Positions 18,784 through 30,330 of a stretch of 62,900 nt of DNA are shown here, one piece after another. The DNA is from CAYUST01 sp041908765 (GTDB lineage: Bacteria > Patescibacteriota > Gracilibacteria > Absconditabacterales > Absconditicoccaceae). Every line of letters starts with the position of its first letter. Within the stretch, counting starts at the first letter, position 1. Below the pieces are notes generated by a model that was not told where the DNA came from, did not search any database, and saw nothing but the letters and a program-made list of their open reading frames with translations. Both the position numbers and the translations under genes were made by a program. The stretch lies in NCBI GenBank assembly GCA_041908765.1, contig JAYREU010000010.1, positions 1 to 62,900 on the forward strand. Reading direction: 5' to 3'.

Positions 18784-19644
18784 TTAGGTAGTAGGCCTTT
18801 GAAAGAGTGACATAATTGCTTTGCTGGTCCCGGGGAAGGAAATATGTTTGAGCACAGCTATAATCGAGTCACTTACATCTTTTTGGTGTTGCACAATTTT
18901 GGTGATTGCAATGGCAATTTCAAGTGCACGTAACTCTTCGATCATATCTCTTTTCTTGAGAATAGGTACAAGATAGCTTTCTTTTTCACTGAGTGTTTTT
19001 TCAATTTTCTTGGGTCACAAGGTGTGACAGCTCATCAGGTTGTGCATACTATCTGCTGTTTTGACTCTCAAATCACGATCATCACCATTGAGATCCAGAT
19101 TTGCAAAGTATTTTTCTCCTCTGATTTCACTGAGATCTTGCTTGTTTGCTTGCAGAAATACTTGTTGATCTTCAGGTGATTTTTGAGCAAACTTATCTTT
19201 GGCACTGCCATCGATATAGTTGGGTAGCTCTGCTTTAGTGAGGTTGGCAATAGAACTACGCAAGAGTGGTCCCCATTTTTTACCAAAGGTGTGTGCAATC
19301 CAGTCAAGTGCTTCTTCTTGAGTCATCTCTTCATCGTCTTCGGGAAAATCATGTGCGAGCGCAACAATTGCATCCCAGACATTAGCTTTCGAAAAACTCA
19401 GGGTGATTTCTACGACAGGAAGTACGTGCGTATCAAAATATTTGCCTCAGGTCATTCTTTTCTGCTTACGATGCGAGTTTTTGACTTTGCTATAGAGACT
19501 TTTGATACTTGCTATGAGCGCTTTGCTCTCCTCAGCATCATCGAGTCACAACTGTGGTCCAAACTTGTCCGTGAGCATGGCAATGAAACGATTATCTCAG
19601 GTGAGTATTTCAGGAGTATCTTTGAGAGGCATAGGAGTTGGCAT
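18784..19644 (-). CDS. HD-domain phosphohydrolase, SpoT/MESH1-like
   Basis: 286 residues. The HD metal residues are in order: His in YFDTHVLPVVEITLSF (about 70), AHDFPEDDEEMTQEEAL (about 101), and the distal Asp in LRVKTADSMHNL (about 197), with RGEKYFANLD before it. This pattern matches (p)ppGpp hydrolases such as MESH1 and the SpoT HD domain, which remove pyrophosphate from the alarmone. No synthetase or TGS domain is attached, so a small alarmone hydrolase is inferred. It diverges from the NrtR-like gene. Confidence 0.78.
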
Positions 19645-19817
19645 ACGAGAGTGAGGCAAAATAAAGTGAGATGCAGTGATCGAAAAATAAGATAATTATT
19701 TATATGTAAATGTCAACTCTTTATGGCGCTTTGAATGAAAATGTAGCAGGCTTGCTATTTGGTGGAGAAACTGTATACTGTACACATAGCATATTGCATT
19801 TTACCTTCTTTTGTGCT

Positions 19818-20480
19818 ATGGCTAAACAACATATTTTGCTCACGGTTGATAACATAATTTTCACAATTTACAAAGAGAAATTGCAGGTGGTACTTATTCA
19901 AAGAGCAGTTGAACCATTCAAAGATAAATGGGCAATTCCTGGTTGATTTGTATTGGATACAGAAACATTGGATCAAGCAGCATATAGAGAACTAGCAGAA
20001 GAGACCAACGTCAAAAATGTCTACCTCGAACAACTCTATACGTTTTCTGGGATCAAGAGAGATCCGAGAGGAAGAGTCGTTTCTTGTGCGTACATGGCAT
20101 TGGCAAACTTCAAGACACTTGACCTCAAATCAGGATCTGATGCAAAACAAGTGAAGCTTTGCCCCGTAGACGGACTACCAGCTGCGTTGGCCTTTGATCA
20201 CAAGGAGATTATTCAATACGCACTCAAGAGATTGAAATACAAACTCGAGTATACCAATGTGGCCCAATTTCTCCTCCCTCCTGCATTCACCTTATCAGAT
20301 CTGCAACAAGTCTATACGGTGGTATTTGACCAAGAATTTGACACGAGAAACTTCCGCAAGAAAATTGAAAAACTCGATATCATCAAAGAAACAGGAGATA
20401 CCATTATCAGAGGTGCGCACAGACCAGCGATGCTCTACAAGTTTAATGAAAAACATGTGAGAGTGGTAGAGATCTTGTAA
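19818..20480 (+). CDS. nrtR: NrtR-type Nudix protein with winged helix
   Basis: 220 residues. The N-terminal Nudix domain has an intact box, G-x5-E-x7-RELAEETNV (residues about 43-65), completed by TGA 19944-19946 read as Gly. The C-terminal 80 residues (ALKRLKYKLEYTNVAQFLL onward) match the winged-helix half of NrtR, a regulator of NAD genes that senses ADP-ribose. With an intact box it may also hydrolyse ADP-ribose or a similar nucleotide. PnuC, NadR and a nicotinamidase-like gene lie within 13 kb and are natural targets. ATG 19818 was chosen; an in-frame ATG at 19710 would add 36 residues. Confidence 0.85.
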
Positions 20481-20510
20481 GAGTTGAGATTTAAGAATTA
20501 AGATAGAGAG

Positions 20511-20540
20511 CAGTGAGTCTTCGGACTGACTGTTTTTTTT
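20511..20540 (+). terminator. Terminator after nrtR
   Basis: CAGTGAGTC / GACTGACTG hairpin with a TTCG loop followed by a T8 run, about 30 bases after the TAA. The bases between (20485-20505) are one of the A-rich repeats described as a dispersed family. Confidence 0.65.
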
Positions 20541-20585
20541 GAGGTGATTGCTTGGTAACGGAAGAGTAGTTTACGTTACGCGTTT

Positions 20586-20618
20586 AAAAAGGGGCCCCGC
20601 TCAGCGGGGCCCCTTAAA
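20586..20618 (-). terminator. Strong GC-rich terminator
   Basis: Perfect hairpin GGGGCCCCGC / GCGGGGCCCC with loop TCA, flanked by A and T tracts, so it works in both directions. It serves the SLH-thioredoxin gene on the minus strand, ending at 20647. Confidence 0.85.
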
Positions 20619-20646
20619 AAACCTATGAAATCATCCTTACTTTTTC

Positions 20647-21624
20647 TTACATCATTTCTCCATCCACCCAGCTCCACAAATCCTCAAGGCTGAAGATTTG
20701 ATTGGTAGTAGCATGTGCTGTGCCATCACTCTTGAGATGAACGAACGTATGTTGTGTGGTGACTCCGTGAGTCATTTTGAGTGCATTTGCGCTATCATAG
20801 TCTACTTTGAAGATAGCAGTACCTGCTGGTAATTCAGCCATGTCGTTGCTCAGTGCACGGTCTAGCGTCTGACAGTTGGGGCATCGACCTGCGAAGAAAT
20901 AAAGGACAACGGTATTGCCTCCTTCGAGTGCAGCGTTTACCATTTCAGCATCGTAGTTCAAGTATCCATGTGGTGCATTTGGGTCGATTGTTTTCTCCTC
21001 GTCCATTGGCATCTCATCTTCGCTAGGAGGAGTAACGAGACCATCATCACTATTACCAGCATCTGGATTGGTGTTGCGGATTACATTTGATCTATAGAGC
21101 CATTTTGCCATAATTCCTCTCGCTACAGGAGTTGCATCAGGCGTGTTTGATAATTCATTTTGCATCACAATGCCCGTTTCTTTTGCTCTAGCAGAGTAGG
21201 CAGCATACCAGGGATTACCTGTCTCATCCAAGAAACCTTCTTTGATTCTCATAACCATAGTCATCGCTTGTGCTTGCGTAATAGCTTCACTTGGCCAGAA
21301 CTTTCCATTTGCACCTTTGAGCAATCCCATTGCGCATGCTTGTTGGATATACGGCGTCAAGGTCTCATCGTACCCAGCTACGTCTTCGAACGTACAGTTG
21401 GTATTGGTTTCTTCGAGCCCAATCATGACTCCATAGGTAGCAATAAATTTAGCAGCTTGTCCTCTTTGGAGATAATCATCTGGCATAAATCCAACTTCTG
21501 TGTCATAGCTCGTCAACCCATTGTCATACATCCATTGGAGTACTTCCCCGAATGATTCAGCTTTGACAGTAAGCGTACATGCAAAAAGGAATGCGAGGAC
21601 ACAACTCATAATTTTTTTCATCAT
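20647..21624 (-). CDS. SLH-domain protein with C-terminal thioredoxin fold
   Basis: 325 residues: signal peptide (1-22), two S-layer homology repeats (about 23-150: FGEVLQWMYDNGLTSYD, RGQAAKFIATYGVMIG, FWPSEAITQAQAMTMVMRI), an acidic linker, and a thioredoxin-like domain (about 215-325) with the redox pair RCPNCQ and FKVDYDSANALKMTHGVTT. It should be exported, with the SLH part holding cell-wall polymers and the thioredoxin part acting on disulfides outside the membrane. No in-frame TGA; TAA stop; a TTG start 2 codons upstream is less likely. Confidence 0.87.
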   Translation of the reverse strand: MMKKIMSCVLAFLFACTLTVKAESFGEVLQWMYDNGLTSYDTEVGFMPDDYLQRGQAAKFIATYGVMIGLEETNTNCTFEDVAGYDETLTPYIQQACAMGLLKGANGKFWPSEAITQAQAMTMVMRIKEGFLDETGNPWYAAYSARAKETGIVMQNELSNTPDATPVARGIMAKWLYRSNVIRNTNPDAGNSDDGLVTPPSEDEMPMDEEKTIDPNAPHGYLNYDAEMVNAALEGGNTVVLYFFAGRCPNCQTLDRALSNDMAELPAGTAIFKVDYDSANALKMTHGVTTQHTFVHLKSDGTAHATTNQIFSLEDLWSWVDGEMM

Positions 21625-21699
21625 CTGCAAACAAATAAATAAAAAGCGCTTGTAGTGTAGTAACTTGAGAAAGAATTACAACCAATTTTGATTGACTTT

Positions 21700-22425
21700 T
21701 TATGTTTTGAGTAGACGATAGAGCAACTGCAGAGCACGTTGTTGTTCCAAAAAATACGGCGAAGTAGCAATAGTACAGAGCTGTGCTCATGGGAGTAGTG
21801 TTTGTATGTGCATGATCTGTTCCTCTTCTGCTCCAGGCTCTTGTGGAAGTGCAAAAAAATCGAGATCAATATCTAGGATATAGGGTGTTTGGAGTTGTGT
21901 AGCGTGTATTTCATGTAGTTTAGTGGATGTCCTGACTTGGATGCATTCATGTACTATACCAACAGCAACGAGTGGTTGGATAAAACTGGCAATCGTACAA
22001 ACTTCATTGGTGTAGTGTCGCAGATAGTCTTCATTATTTTTTTGTGTTAGATCAAAGGAGAGTGGCGTCGTCCCTAGATCTGCGTGTTGATCTATATGAA
22101 CGACAGTGAGGGGTGTATTATTTTTGTTGTATGCGGTGACCCAAGCATAGAGTGCATGATTGTGATTGTCCATAATTCGAAGAGGTGGTATACTTGGTTG
22201 CTCCAAAAGATAAAGAGCGGCAAGACCTGTGCATTCTTTTACGTTCCCTTGTGTATCAACTTCTGCAAAAACAATTTCATTTCCCAGTTGCACCTCCGTA
22301 ACGTCGTATATATTTTGTAGTCCAGGAATGAAGAGCTGTGCATTCCCACTAGCTTTTCTTTGTGTATAAGCAAATTGGTTGTTTCAAACGGGAGCGGTGA
22401 GATAGGTGGGGGAAGAGTAGGACAT
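21700..22425 (-). CDS. UPF0489 family protein
   Basis: 241 residues. RIMDNHNHALYAWVTAY (about 88), TVVHIDQHADLGTT (about 111) and PYILDIDLDFFALP (about 176) match UPF0489, whose metal-type DxHxD and DxDxDFF motifs resemble the arginase/deacetylase fold. The function of the family is not established. Two TGA codons are read as Gly. It diverges from the antiporter gene, and the 150 bp between hold a TTGAAAA tandem repeat. Confidence 0.82.
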
Positions 22426-22573
22426 GGGGAAAGTTGAAAATTGAAAAGTTGAAAATTGAAACAAGTATACCATTTCATGTAGCACTTGCAATACACGTGA
22501 GAGAGATATTGCTTGCTTTCTTTTTTTTCTTCAGTATATCGATACGCTTTATTCTTGATTAATATGGTTAGTG

Positions 22574-24655
22574 ATGACAGAATTTATTGGAATTATGCTG
22601 GAGTTGACGGTGCTTATTATGGTAGCTGGGGTATGTAATTTGATTGCCCCTAAATTGAAGTTGCCGTATACGGTTCTCTTGTTTGTGGTTGGTTTATTGC
22701 TCGTGCCATTGAGTCATCTACCTCATTTTTCATTCTTGGCTGCCTTTACGCTAAGTCCAGATTTATTGTTTTATGTATTTCTACCTATATTGCTTTTTGA
22801 ATCTGCATATAATATGAGATTTGCAGAGGTCAGAGAAAATGCCCGGTCGACCTGGACGTTGGCAACGGTGTGATTATTTATTTCTAGTGGATTGATTGCG
22901 TTGCTTGGATATGGCGCAATGCAACTCTTCAATATTCCCATACCATTTGAGGTAATATTATTATTTGCAGTCATCATAGGTACTACAGATCCAGTTGCGG
23001 TCATGGCGCTTTTCAAAGAATATGGCGCTCCCAAAAGGCTTTCTTATATTTTTGAAGGAGAATCATGTTTCAATGATGGAACAGGTCTTGCCCTCTTTTT
23101 GGTTGTCTATGAAATACTTAAATCCTGAGTTTTTTCAGCAGGATTAGTATGGACATGAATGATACAATTTTTGCTGATGATCATTGGAGGAATTTTGTTG
23201 GGGTGGGGATTTGGTCTCTTATTTTCTCATATTATTCAACATATCAAGAATAATGAACCGGTAGAAATTGTCTTTACAATTGTAATGGCACATTTGACCT
23301 TCATCACTGCTGATCTCATTGGACACTATGTGCACATTTGATGAATGGAACTCAAGATTTCTGGCGTAATTGCAACGGTGTTTGCTGGTATTGTTATGGG
23401 AAATTATGGTCGTACCAAGATCTCTCCCAAAGTTGAAGAATATATGGAAAAATTCCGATGATTCTTTGGATTTATTTCCAACTCATTGGTATTTATCCTT
23501 ATCGGTTTGATAGCGGCTTCACTCACGATACCACTTAGTGAGGTTTGGTTGCCGATTGTTTTATTGATTCTTTGTGTAACTATAGCAAGAGCGGTGAGTA
23601 TTTATGTCCCTATCGGTATTCTCAATAGATTGCGTCTCGAAGAACATATTCCCGTCTCATGGCAACATCTGCTCGCCTGGGGAAGTTTGAGAGGTGCACT
23701 TGCGTTTATGATTGCCTTGTTGATTGAGGATTCTTTCACGTTGCCTAATTGGCCATTTTCGTATACTATCAAAGAGTTCATTACCGTAGCAATTATTGCC
23801 AAAATTGCCTACACGTTGTTTTTCAAAGCAACTACCATTCCTTTGTTGATCAAATGGCTCAATATCGGAGGACAAAAGCAAAGAGATGTCTTCCAAAAGA
23901 TTGAATCTGAAATTTTGATTTTCACGACGATTCTCAAAAAAATATCTACGATGAAACAGTCATATGCTATACCTACCCATACGTTGGAAGCTTTGCATCA
24001 AAAATATACGGTGTATTTGGCAAACGCCAAAAAAACGATGCAAGATTTTCTGGCAATTGAAGATAGAGCACATACAATTCGTCAATCTTTGGCGTTGCAG
24101 GCACTAGGAGTTGAAAAAGAATATCTTTCTACCTTATTCCGCTATAGAGAAATATCAGAACGTGCCTATCTGCAATCTAGCTTTAGATTGGACAAACAAG
24201 TCCAAAGAATCGAAAAATGATTGAGTCAGATGAATGAAACCAAAGGCAAAAAGATGTACGATGTACTGACGCAAACAAATTTGCGATTATCTGACAAATC
24301 TCATCTCACCAAAGATAACTACATGAGATATAGAGCACAATACATTGCTACACAAAAAGTAATTGCCTACTTCAATGAGTTGAAACATATAGACTTCGTG
24401 TATGATCCTGCATATATTGATGAAGTGATTGAGCGCTATAACTATTTCAGAGATCTTTCTCAGACGAGAGCTGAGGGAATTTATGCGCAACACCCGGAGG
24501 AAATGGATGCCGTCAATAGCAAACTGTATGAGAAATGATTGCTCAAATCTGAGGAGATTCTCATTGAAGAGCTGTTGGAGAAGAATATTATTTCGCATAA
24601 GCTCTTTGGTGAATTTATGCGCATTATCGAGGAACATGTGGAAGATATTAGGTAG
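22574..24655 (+). CDS. Na+/H+ antiporter, CPA1 (NhaP/NHE) family
   Basis: 693 residues. The N-terminal 390 hold about 12 membrane helices with the CPA1 ion site GTTDPVAVMALFKE and FEGESCFNDGTGLALF (Asn-Asp pair). The next 300 residues form a charged, helical cytoplasmic tail. It exchanges Na+ (or K+) for H+ across the membrane. Eight TGA codons are read as Gly, including two in a row at 23339-23344, and removing them would break membrane helices. ATG 22574 preferred to GTG 22571. Ends in TAG. Confidence 0.93.
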
Positions 24656-24762
24656 AACGAGCCGTTTGTTTAGCCGATCGCTCTCGAGGTTGCAATTGGA
24701 GGTAAATTTTCTATAGTAGCGAGATAATTGTTTCTATTTAGCTTGTTAGAAGGGTAGTATTC

Positions 24763-26658
24763 ATGAATTATGACGCATCGCAGATTAAAGTATTGGAAGG
24801 ATTGGAGCCAGTGAGGCATAGACCAGGTATGTATATCTGATCGACAGATACGAGAGGTTTGCATCATATGGTCTATGAGATTATCGACAATGCTGTAGAT
24901 GAGGCTTTGGCTGGCCATTGTCAAAATATCACCGTAGTCATGAGCGAAGGCTCCAAGATCACCGTATATGATGATGGAAGAGGTATTCCGGTAGATATTC
25001 ATCCCAAGACAGGGAGATCTGCACTTGAGACTATTTTGACGACCTTGCATGCGGGAGGAAAGTTTGAAAAAAGCGCATACAAAATTTCCGGAGGTCTCCA
25101 TGGTGTAGGTTCCTCAGTCGTCAATGCGTTATCTAGTTGGATGAGAGCAGAAGTACACAAAGATGGCAAGATATGGATGCAAGAATACTCGAGAGGTAAG
25201 CACAAAGAAGATGTCAAAGTCATCGGAGATACAGACAAGCATGGGACAACGATTTTCTTCATCCCCGACAATACTATTTTCGATACCATGGAGTTTTCTG
25301 CACACACGTTGGCAGCGAGACTCAAACATGCAGCCTATTTGACGCCTGGAGTGACGTTTACGCTTATCGATGAAGTAGGCAAAACTCAAGAAAGATTCTA
25401 TTTTGAGTGAGGTATTCGTACCTGGCTTTCTAATTTGCTTGGTACGCAAAAACCACTTTCTGAACAATTTTATGTCAGTCAGGAAGGCAAAGAGGTCCAA
25501 GTAGAAGTTGCGTTCCAGTTCGTAGATACGACCAATGATTATCTCCTTTCGTTCGTCAACAATATTACCACCAAAGACGGCGGTACCCATGTGTCTGGTT
25601 TCAAAGATGCTTTGCTCAAAGTAGTCAATGAAATCGCCCAGGCGAGAGGTGAAATTGACAAAAAAGTTGGTGAATTCCAAATTTCAGATATTACCGATGG
25701 ACTCTATGCAATCGTTGCGGTCAAAGTTCCCGAGCCACAATTCGAGGGACAGACCAAAGGTAGATTGTGAAATGCATACGTGCGCAAAGAGGTAGAAGAT
25801 ATTGTGACGCAATATTTGACTGCACATTTCAAAGACAACGAAAATGCAATTGTTAACTTGCTCGAGAAAGTGAAGTTGAGTGCCAAAGCGAGAATTGCAG
25901 CGAAGTTGGCGAGACAGACTGTCTTGAGAAAAAATGCCTTACTCGGTGGTGTCTTGCCAGGTAAACTCGCAGATTGTAGCAACAAGAACTCCAAAGGTAC
26001 GGAGCTCTATATCGTCGAGGGTAATTCTGCGTGAGGTTCGGCTAAACAAGCTCGTGATAGTAGCTTCCAAGCTATCTTGCCGCTCAGAGGTAAAGTCCTC
26101 AATACCGAGCAAGCAGCTATCCAAAAAGTATTAGCAAATGCCGAAGTCAAATCGCTGATCTTGGCTATCGGTGCAGGTATGAAAGACAGCTACGAAGAGG
26201 AGAAATTACGTTATTCCAAGATCGTGATCATGACGGATGCCGATGTGGATGGAGCGCATATTAGGACATTGCTTCTCACTTTCTTCTTCCGTTATATGAG
26301 ACCACTTATTGAGAAGGATCATTTGTTCATAGCAGTTCCTCCTTTGTATAGATTCAAAATGGGCAAAAGAGAAGAATATATTTTCCCACCCGAAGAAGAT
26401 CTCAACCGTGCACTCAAGAAATACAAATATGACGCAACCAAAACGCAAATCACCAGATACAAAGGTCTCGGTGAAATGAATCCTGAGCAACTCTGGGAAA
26501 CTACGATGGATCCTACCAAGAGAAGAATGCTCCAAGTCACGATAGATGATGCAGCTGAAGCTGACGCACTCTTCAGAATCCTTATGGGAGAAGACGTCAT
26601 GAATAGAAAGCATTTCATTCTGACCCATGCGAAATCAGTGAAGGAATTGGACGTATAG
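24763..26658 (+). CDS. gyrB: DNA gyrase subunit B
   Basis: 631 residues, full length for GyrB. GHKL ATPase motifs (DNAVDEALAGH, DDGRGIPVDIHPKTGRSALE, GGLHGVGSSVVNAL), the transducer, the Toprim EGNSAGGSAKQARD and DADVDGAHIRTLLLTFFFR, and the C-terminal KGLGEMNPEQLWETTMDP are all present. TGA encodes Gly at five sites, including one in the Toprim motif at 26032-26034. With GyrA it introduces negative supercoils using ATP. Ends in TAG, followed by a terminator. Confidence 0.97.
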
Positions 26659-26700
26659 TCATCACCTTAGGTGTGCGTGTCATGTTTACTATATAAAAAT

Positions 26701-26726
26701 CTCCACTGCAGTGGAGATTTTTTTTA
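26701..26726 (+). terminator. Terminator after gyrB
   Basis: Perfect hairpin CTCCACTGCAGTGGAG followed by ATTTTTTTT, 42 bases after the gyrB TAG. Confidence 0.9.
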
Positions 26727-26742
26727 TGGGTACATTGTTTCT

Positions 26743-28341
26743 CTATGGACGATATCGTACGCCATAATCCCTAGATTCATCTGCTTCCAGGATGAGGGGA
26801 ATTGAGAAAATATGTATTTCACTATAATTATCTCATAAGATAGTAGGTGAAGGACATAGTGAAGCAAGTTGATCTTCTCGACCATCATTGTGACGCATAA
26901 TCTTGGGTGATTGAGCACGCTCAGGGTGAAAGCCAACACGAGGATTTGATCTGCTGATGACACCAAACATTTTTCATGATATGTTGGTTGCTCATCACAA
27001 ATGTGCAATAGGCGGTCTTGCACAATTACTTCTTACTTCCAGCAAAATGGCACTTGCATTCGAGTAGGTAGAGAAATGAGGTGGCTCGCTACTGGAGAGT
27101 GCTGAATCAGGTATGATAATACCGTAGTTGCTATGTGTTTTGTTGTATTCATGGAGTGTTTGCAATCCTCCTGCATAAGAGATGAATACTCGTTCTTTGA
27201 TCTCTTTTTTTCAACTCGTTATGATTGAATTGAGATAGGCTAGTGTTTTTTCATGAGGAACAGTTTCAATATGATGATGTGAATGAGATAGCGAGGCAAT
27301 TTGATTGATATATCGTTTGCTTCACTCAGGAGTTTTTTGAAGAGCAAACTCGAGGTAGAGCTCTGTTCAGATACGTGTTTTGAGATCTGTAATCTTATCC
27401 AATAGTGGTTGCAATGGTTCATGCAAGCCCGCATGCAGTAATGAGTCATATCTGGTGCGTCGCGCACGTGAAAAATCTTCATCAATGACCACACTGTCAG
27501 GTTGGTTTTTGGTCAGTTCACCCCATTCATTTTCATCAGTGAATGTCCATACTTCAGGCGAACGATGTGTGTCTCGAGCATCTGTAGTGTGCATGGCATG
27601 ATTTTGCACTCTCTCAGCAGTGTGAAATTGCTCTACGTCATAAACGGAGAGAGGCAAGATATAGGGCGCATGAATACCTCATCAGATGCCAGGGCCTATG
27701 TTAATATGTAATCCTTGCTGAAACTGATTGGTGAATGCATAGCCACTGATAGCTGGAGCATAGACATTTTCAAATCGATTGCCAACTATGGGGGTGATGA
27801 TGACCGCAAACGTTGCATCGAGACCTGCTTGCTGTCTAAACAAAGTTGCTTCTTCAGTTTGGTTGCTGGCTAGGACAAATTTGAGCGAAATCTCCAATGA
27901 CGATATATTATTTTCACAGAATTGTGATTCTCGAACGCCCGTACCAGCACTGTCTCCACCCGCAGATGACCTGACGAGCAATGCATCATAGGCAGAGAAA
28001 TAGGTATGGGCCTCTTGGAGGAGTAAGGTGAGATTGCTAGGTAGATCTGGTAAAGTCTTTTTCCACGGAGCTTGAGGATCACGAACTAATTCTTGTTGTT
28101 TGCAATCTACGAAACAATCATCTGCCAAGATGAGCATCGGCGAAATATGCATGCCAGCAGCTAGGATCTGCGGTGCATAGGTGATAAGGTTTTCTGCTTT
28201 GGCTCAGATTGCACCATGCCCTATGATTATACAGTCAGGACGTGGTTGTTGGACAGCATCAAGCGTTTGTGCAAGTTGAGGAGCGGTTGACGATGGATCT
28301 GTTGATAATCAAGCGAGACGTTCGACACGATATGTTTCCAT
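26743..28341 (-). CDS. PEP/pyruvate-binding (PPDK_N-like) protein
   Basis: 532 residues, reassembled across about twelve TGA codons. The N-terminal two thirds follow the pyruvate/PEP-binding domain of PEP synthase and PPDK: a GAIGAKAENL entry (about 46), ALLVRSSAGGDSAGTGVRES (about 115) and ISGYAFTNQ (about 210). No swivelling phospho-His domain is clear, so it is probably not a complete PEP synthase; a carbohydrate-kinase or water-dikinase relative is possible. It diverges from the reverse transcriptase with 134 bp between. Ends in TAG. Confidence 0.65.
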
Positions 28342-28475
28342 GGAGTGAGACGGGTAAAGTCATAACCATATATCTATTCTCTCTAAAAAAGCAATATTAG
28401 TATTGATTTAATTGATATTTTATACATAAAATATTATTTCAAAACGAATTCACTACGCTTTATTTGTCCGTCATC
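28342..28475. promoter_or_regulatory. Divergent promoter region between PPDK_N-like gene and reverse transcriptase
   Basis: A/T-rich spacer of 134 bp containing a palindrome, ATATTTTATACATAAAATAT (about 28421-28442). It is placed to serve both divergent genes. I see no msr-msd-like pair of long stems here, which is where a classical retron RNA would usually lie. Confidence 0.35.
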
Positions 28476-30041
28476 ATGGCATCACCTAAGGAAAAGCATT
28501 TAGAAAAGGGCTGTATATTACCACACCCGCTCGTGCAAGAAATTGTAGGAGAAGAGACTGTTGTGCTGAGTAGTTTAGTGCGTTTTTGTGCTTGCTCCAA
28601 GGAGGATATTATCAAAGTGTTGGAGCTGAGAAATCAAAAAAGAGGCGAGGGTACGGTGAGTAGCAACGGTAAACAAGAAATCAAAAGAATCCATTATGGC
28701 TATAGATACTACGAAATGAAAAAGAAGCTCAACGAGAAGCAAAGGAAATACAACGATGACTGAACTGAAATAAGAGGCAAGAAGAGAATTATCTGTACTC
28801 CCGAAATTACCTTGGGACGTATCCAGGCCACACTCAAAGAACGCTTTGCGCATATCCCCGTATCACTGAGCGCCACGGGAGGCAAACCGTGAGATTCTGA
28901 TGTACGTGATGCAGACTTGCATAGATATCACCCGTATTTGCTCAGTATGGATATCAAGGACGCCTATCCATCGATCGATACCCATAGAGTCTACAAAAAT
29001 TTGCAGTGAGCTATGTATAAGTTACTTGAGATACAACTTCCCTTACTCAAAACGCCTCACGAAAAAGATCTGTTCATCAGAGCGATTACGCATCTGTGTG
29101 TTTGGCAAAATCAACTTCCCCAGTGAGCATCGACGAGCACGCAACTTCAAAATATTGTCATGGCATCATTCGATGCAAAGGTAGAAGATACCTTACCAGA
29201 ACTTGTATGATCCCACATGATTTATTCTAGATACGCTGATGATCTGCAGGTGAGCTTTCCTCACTTCAAAACTAAAGAAGTGCTGGAGGAAAAAATGCTT
29301 GGCTATAAAAAATCGTTGGCTGATATCTTGATGATCTCAGCTACCAAAGATGAGCAGTTACCTATGCGAGAAGAACAATTCATGCGTGACAATTTTGTGG
29401 TCACTGATAGTTTTGAGATGTCATATCTAGACCAGCAAATCGAACAATTACAAAAGATACTCAAGGAAAAAAAATATATATGTACGGATGAAGCATATAC
29501 TACTTTAGTTGGCAAGCTCCATACCTACAAACAACGCATTCGTCGAAGTGATTGGAGAATGACTACGCATCTGAGAGACAAGATGCTCGACATTATTCAT
29601 GCCCAGTGACGACGTGCAAACGATGCCAAGACAAAAATCCGAACTCCACAAAGCGGTAGTGCGAGACAGATACATGGTATTGTCTATTCACCCGATGGAA
29701 CGAGAAGTATCAATGCCAAAGACAAAAGCGCCTATATCAGATTGTTCAAAGATCTGATCGCTTCATCACCTGTGGAACTTGAGAAAAATCTCTATTACAA
29801 AAATAAATTTAGCGTAAGAGCTGAAATTTCTGCAGACAAAATCATACGTGTCATCGATGGTATCCGATGAAGATGCAAGTTGATTTATGGAGCACATAGT
29901 GTGCCGAAATCATTACAAGAGCCCTATCTCTGAGCAAGAACTAAACGAGTAGCATTGAGTGGTACACCACATATATTTTCCTCATCAGAGCATGAGAGTC
30001 ATGCAGCGTGAGATCAACTGCCAGAAGATTTGCCCTTCTAA
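28476..30041 (+). CDS. Reverse transcriptase (retron/group II-like RT fold)
   Basis: 521 residues, complete only with about a dozen TGA codons as Gly. RT blocks in order: KKRIICTPEITLGRIQATL (about 108), LLSMDIKDAYPSIDTHRVY (about 154), LPQGASTSTQLQNIVM (about 213), and catalytic SRYADDLQVSF (about 250). A thumb-like region ends near 485 (SADKIIRVIDGIRGRCKLIYG). The segment DADLH before block A resembles the NAxxH motif of retron RTs. No endonuclease, maturase or Cas1 domain is attached. It synthesises DNA on an RNA template; partner RNA is not proven, but structured repeats follow at 30054. ATG 28476; stop TAA. Confidence 0.9.
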
Positions 30042-30053
30042 TTTTTACCCAAT

Positions 30054-30300
30054 ACAACAAAGCTGGTGGCCTGTGTCCTTGAGGAAAGTGGTAAATAATC
30101 ACTTACTTCATTACCGTCCATAAAGAAAATTATTTTTTTTACCATATACAACAAAGCCTCGAGGACGTGGTCCTTGAGGAGCGTGACGAATAATCACCTG
30201 CTTCATTACCGTCTGATTAAGCAAATTATTTTATTTCCACATAAACAACAAAGCCTCGAGGAATTCCTCGAGGCATATCTTGCAGAAAGATCCCTTTTTT
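30054..30300 (+). repeat. Three tandem structured repeats downstream of the RT gene
   Basis: Units start at 30054, 30148 and 30245 with ACAACAAAGC. Units 1 and 2 (94 and 97 bases) share TCCTTGAGGA, then AATAATCAC, TTCATTACCGTC and an A/T-rich end. In unit 2 CCTCGAGGAC pairs with GTCCTTGAGG. Unit 3 is short: a perfect GCCTCGAGGAATTCCTCGAGGC hairpin, then ATCTT / AAAGAT and a T7 run that looks like a terminator. They begin 13 bases after the RT stop, so they lie in its transcript. Confidence 0.75.
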
Positions 30301-30330
30301 TCTTTAAAATTTCTCTTCAAAATTTTTGTT

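Noticed and set aside
22571..24655. Several short ORFs in a row that look like a fragmented antiporter pseudogene
   Set aside because: They are in one frame and separated only by TGA; reading TGA as Gly gives an intact CPA1 antiporter.
30054..30245. Template/variable repeat pair of a diversity-generating retroelement
   Set aside because: Differences between the two units are not restricted to adenines of one copy, and the RT has QGASTS in place of the SQ-type motif of such RTs.
30054..30300. CRISPR array
   Set aside because: Only three imperfect units of 94-97 bases, no short identical repeats with unique spacers, and no cas genes.
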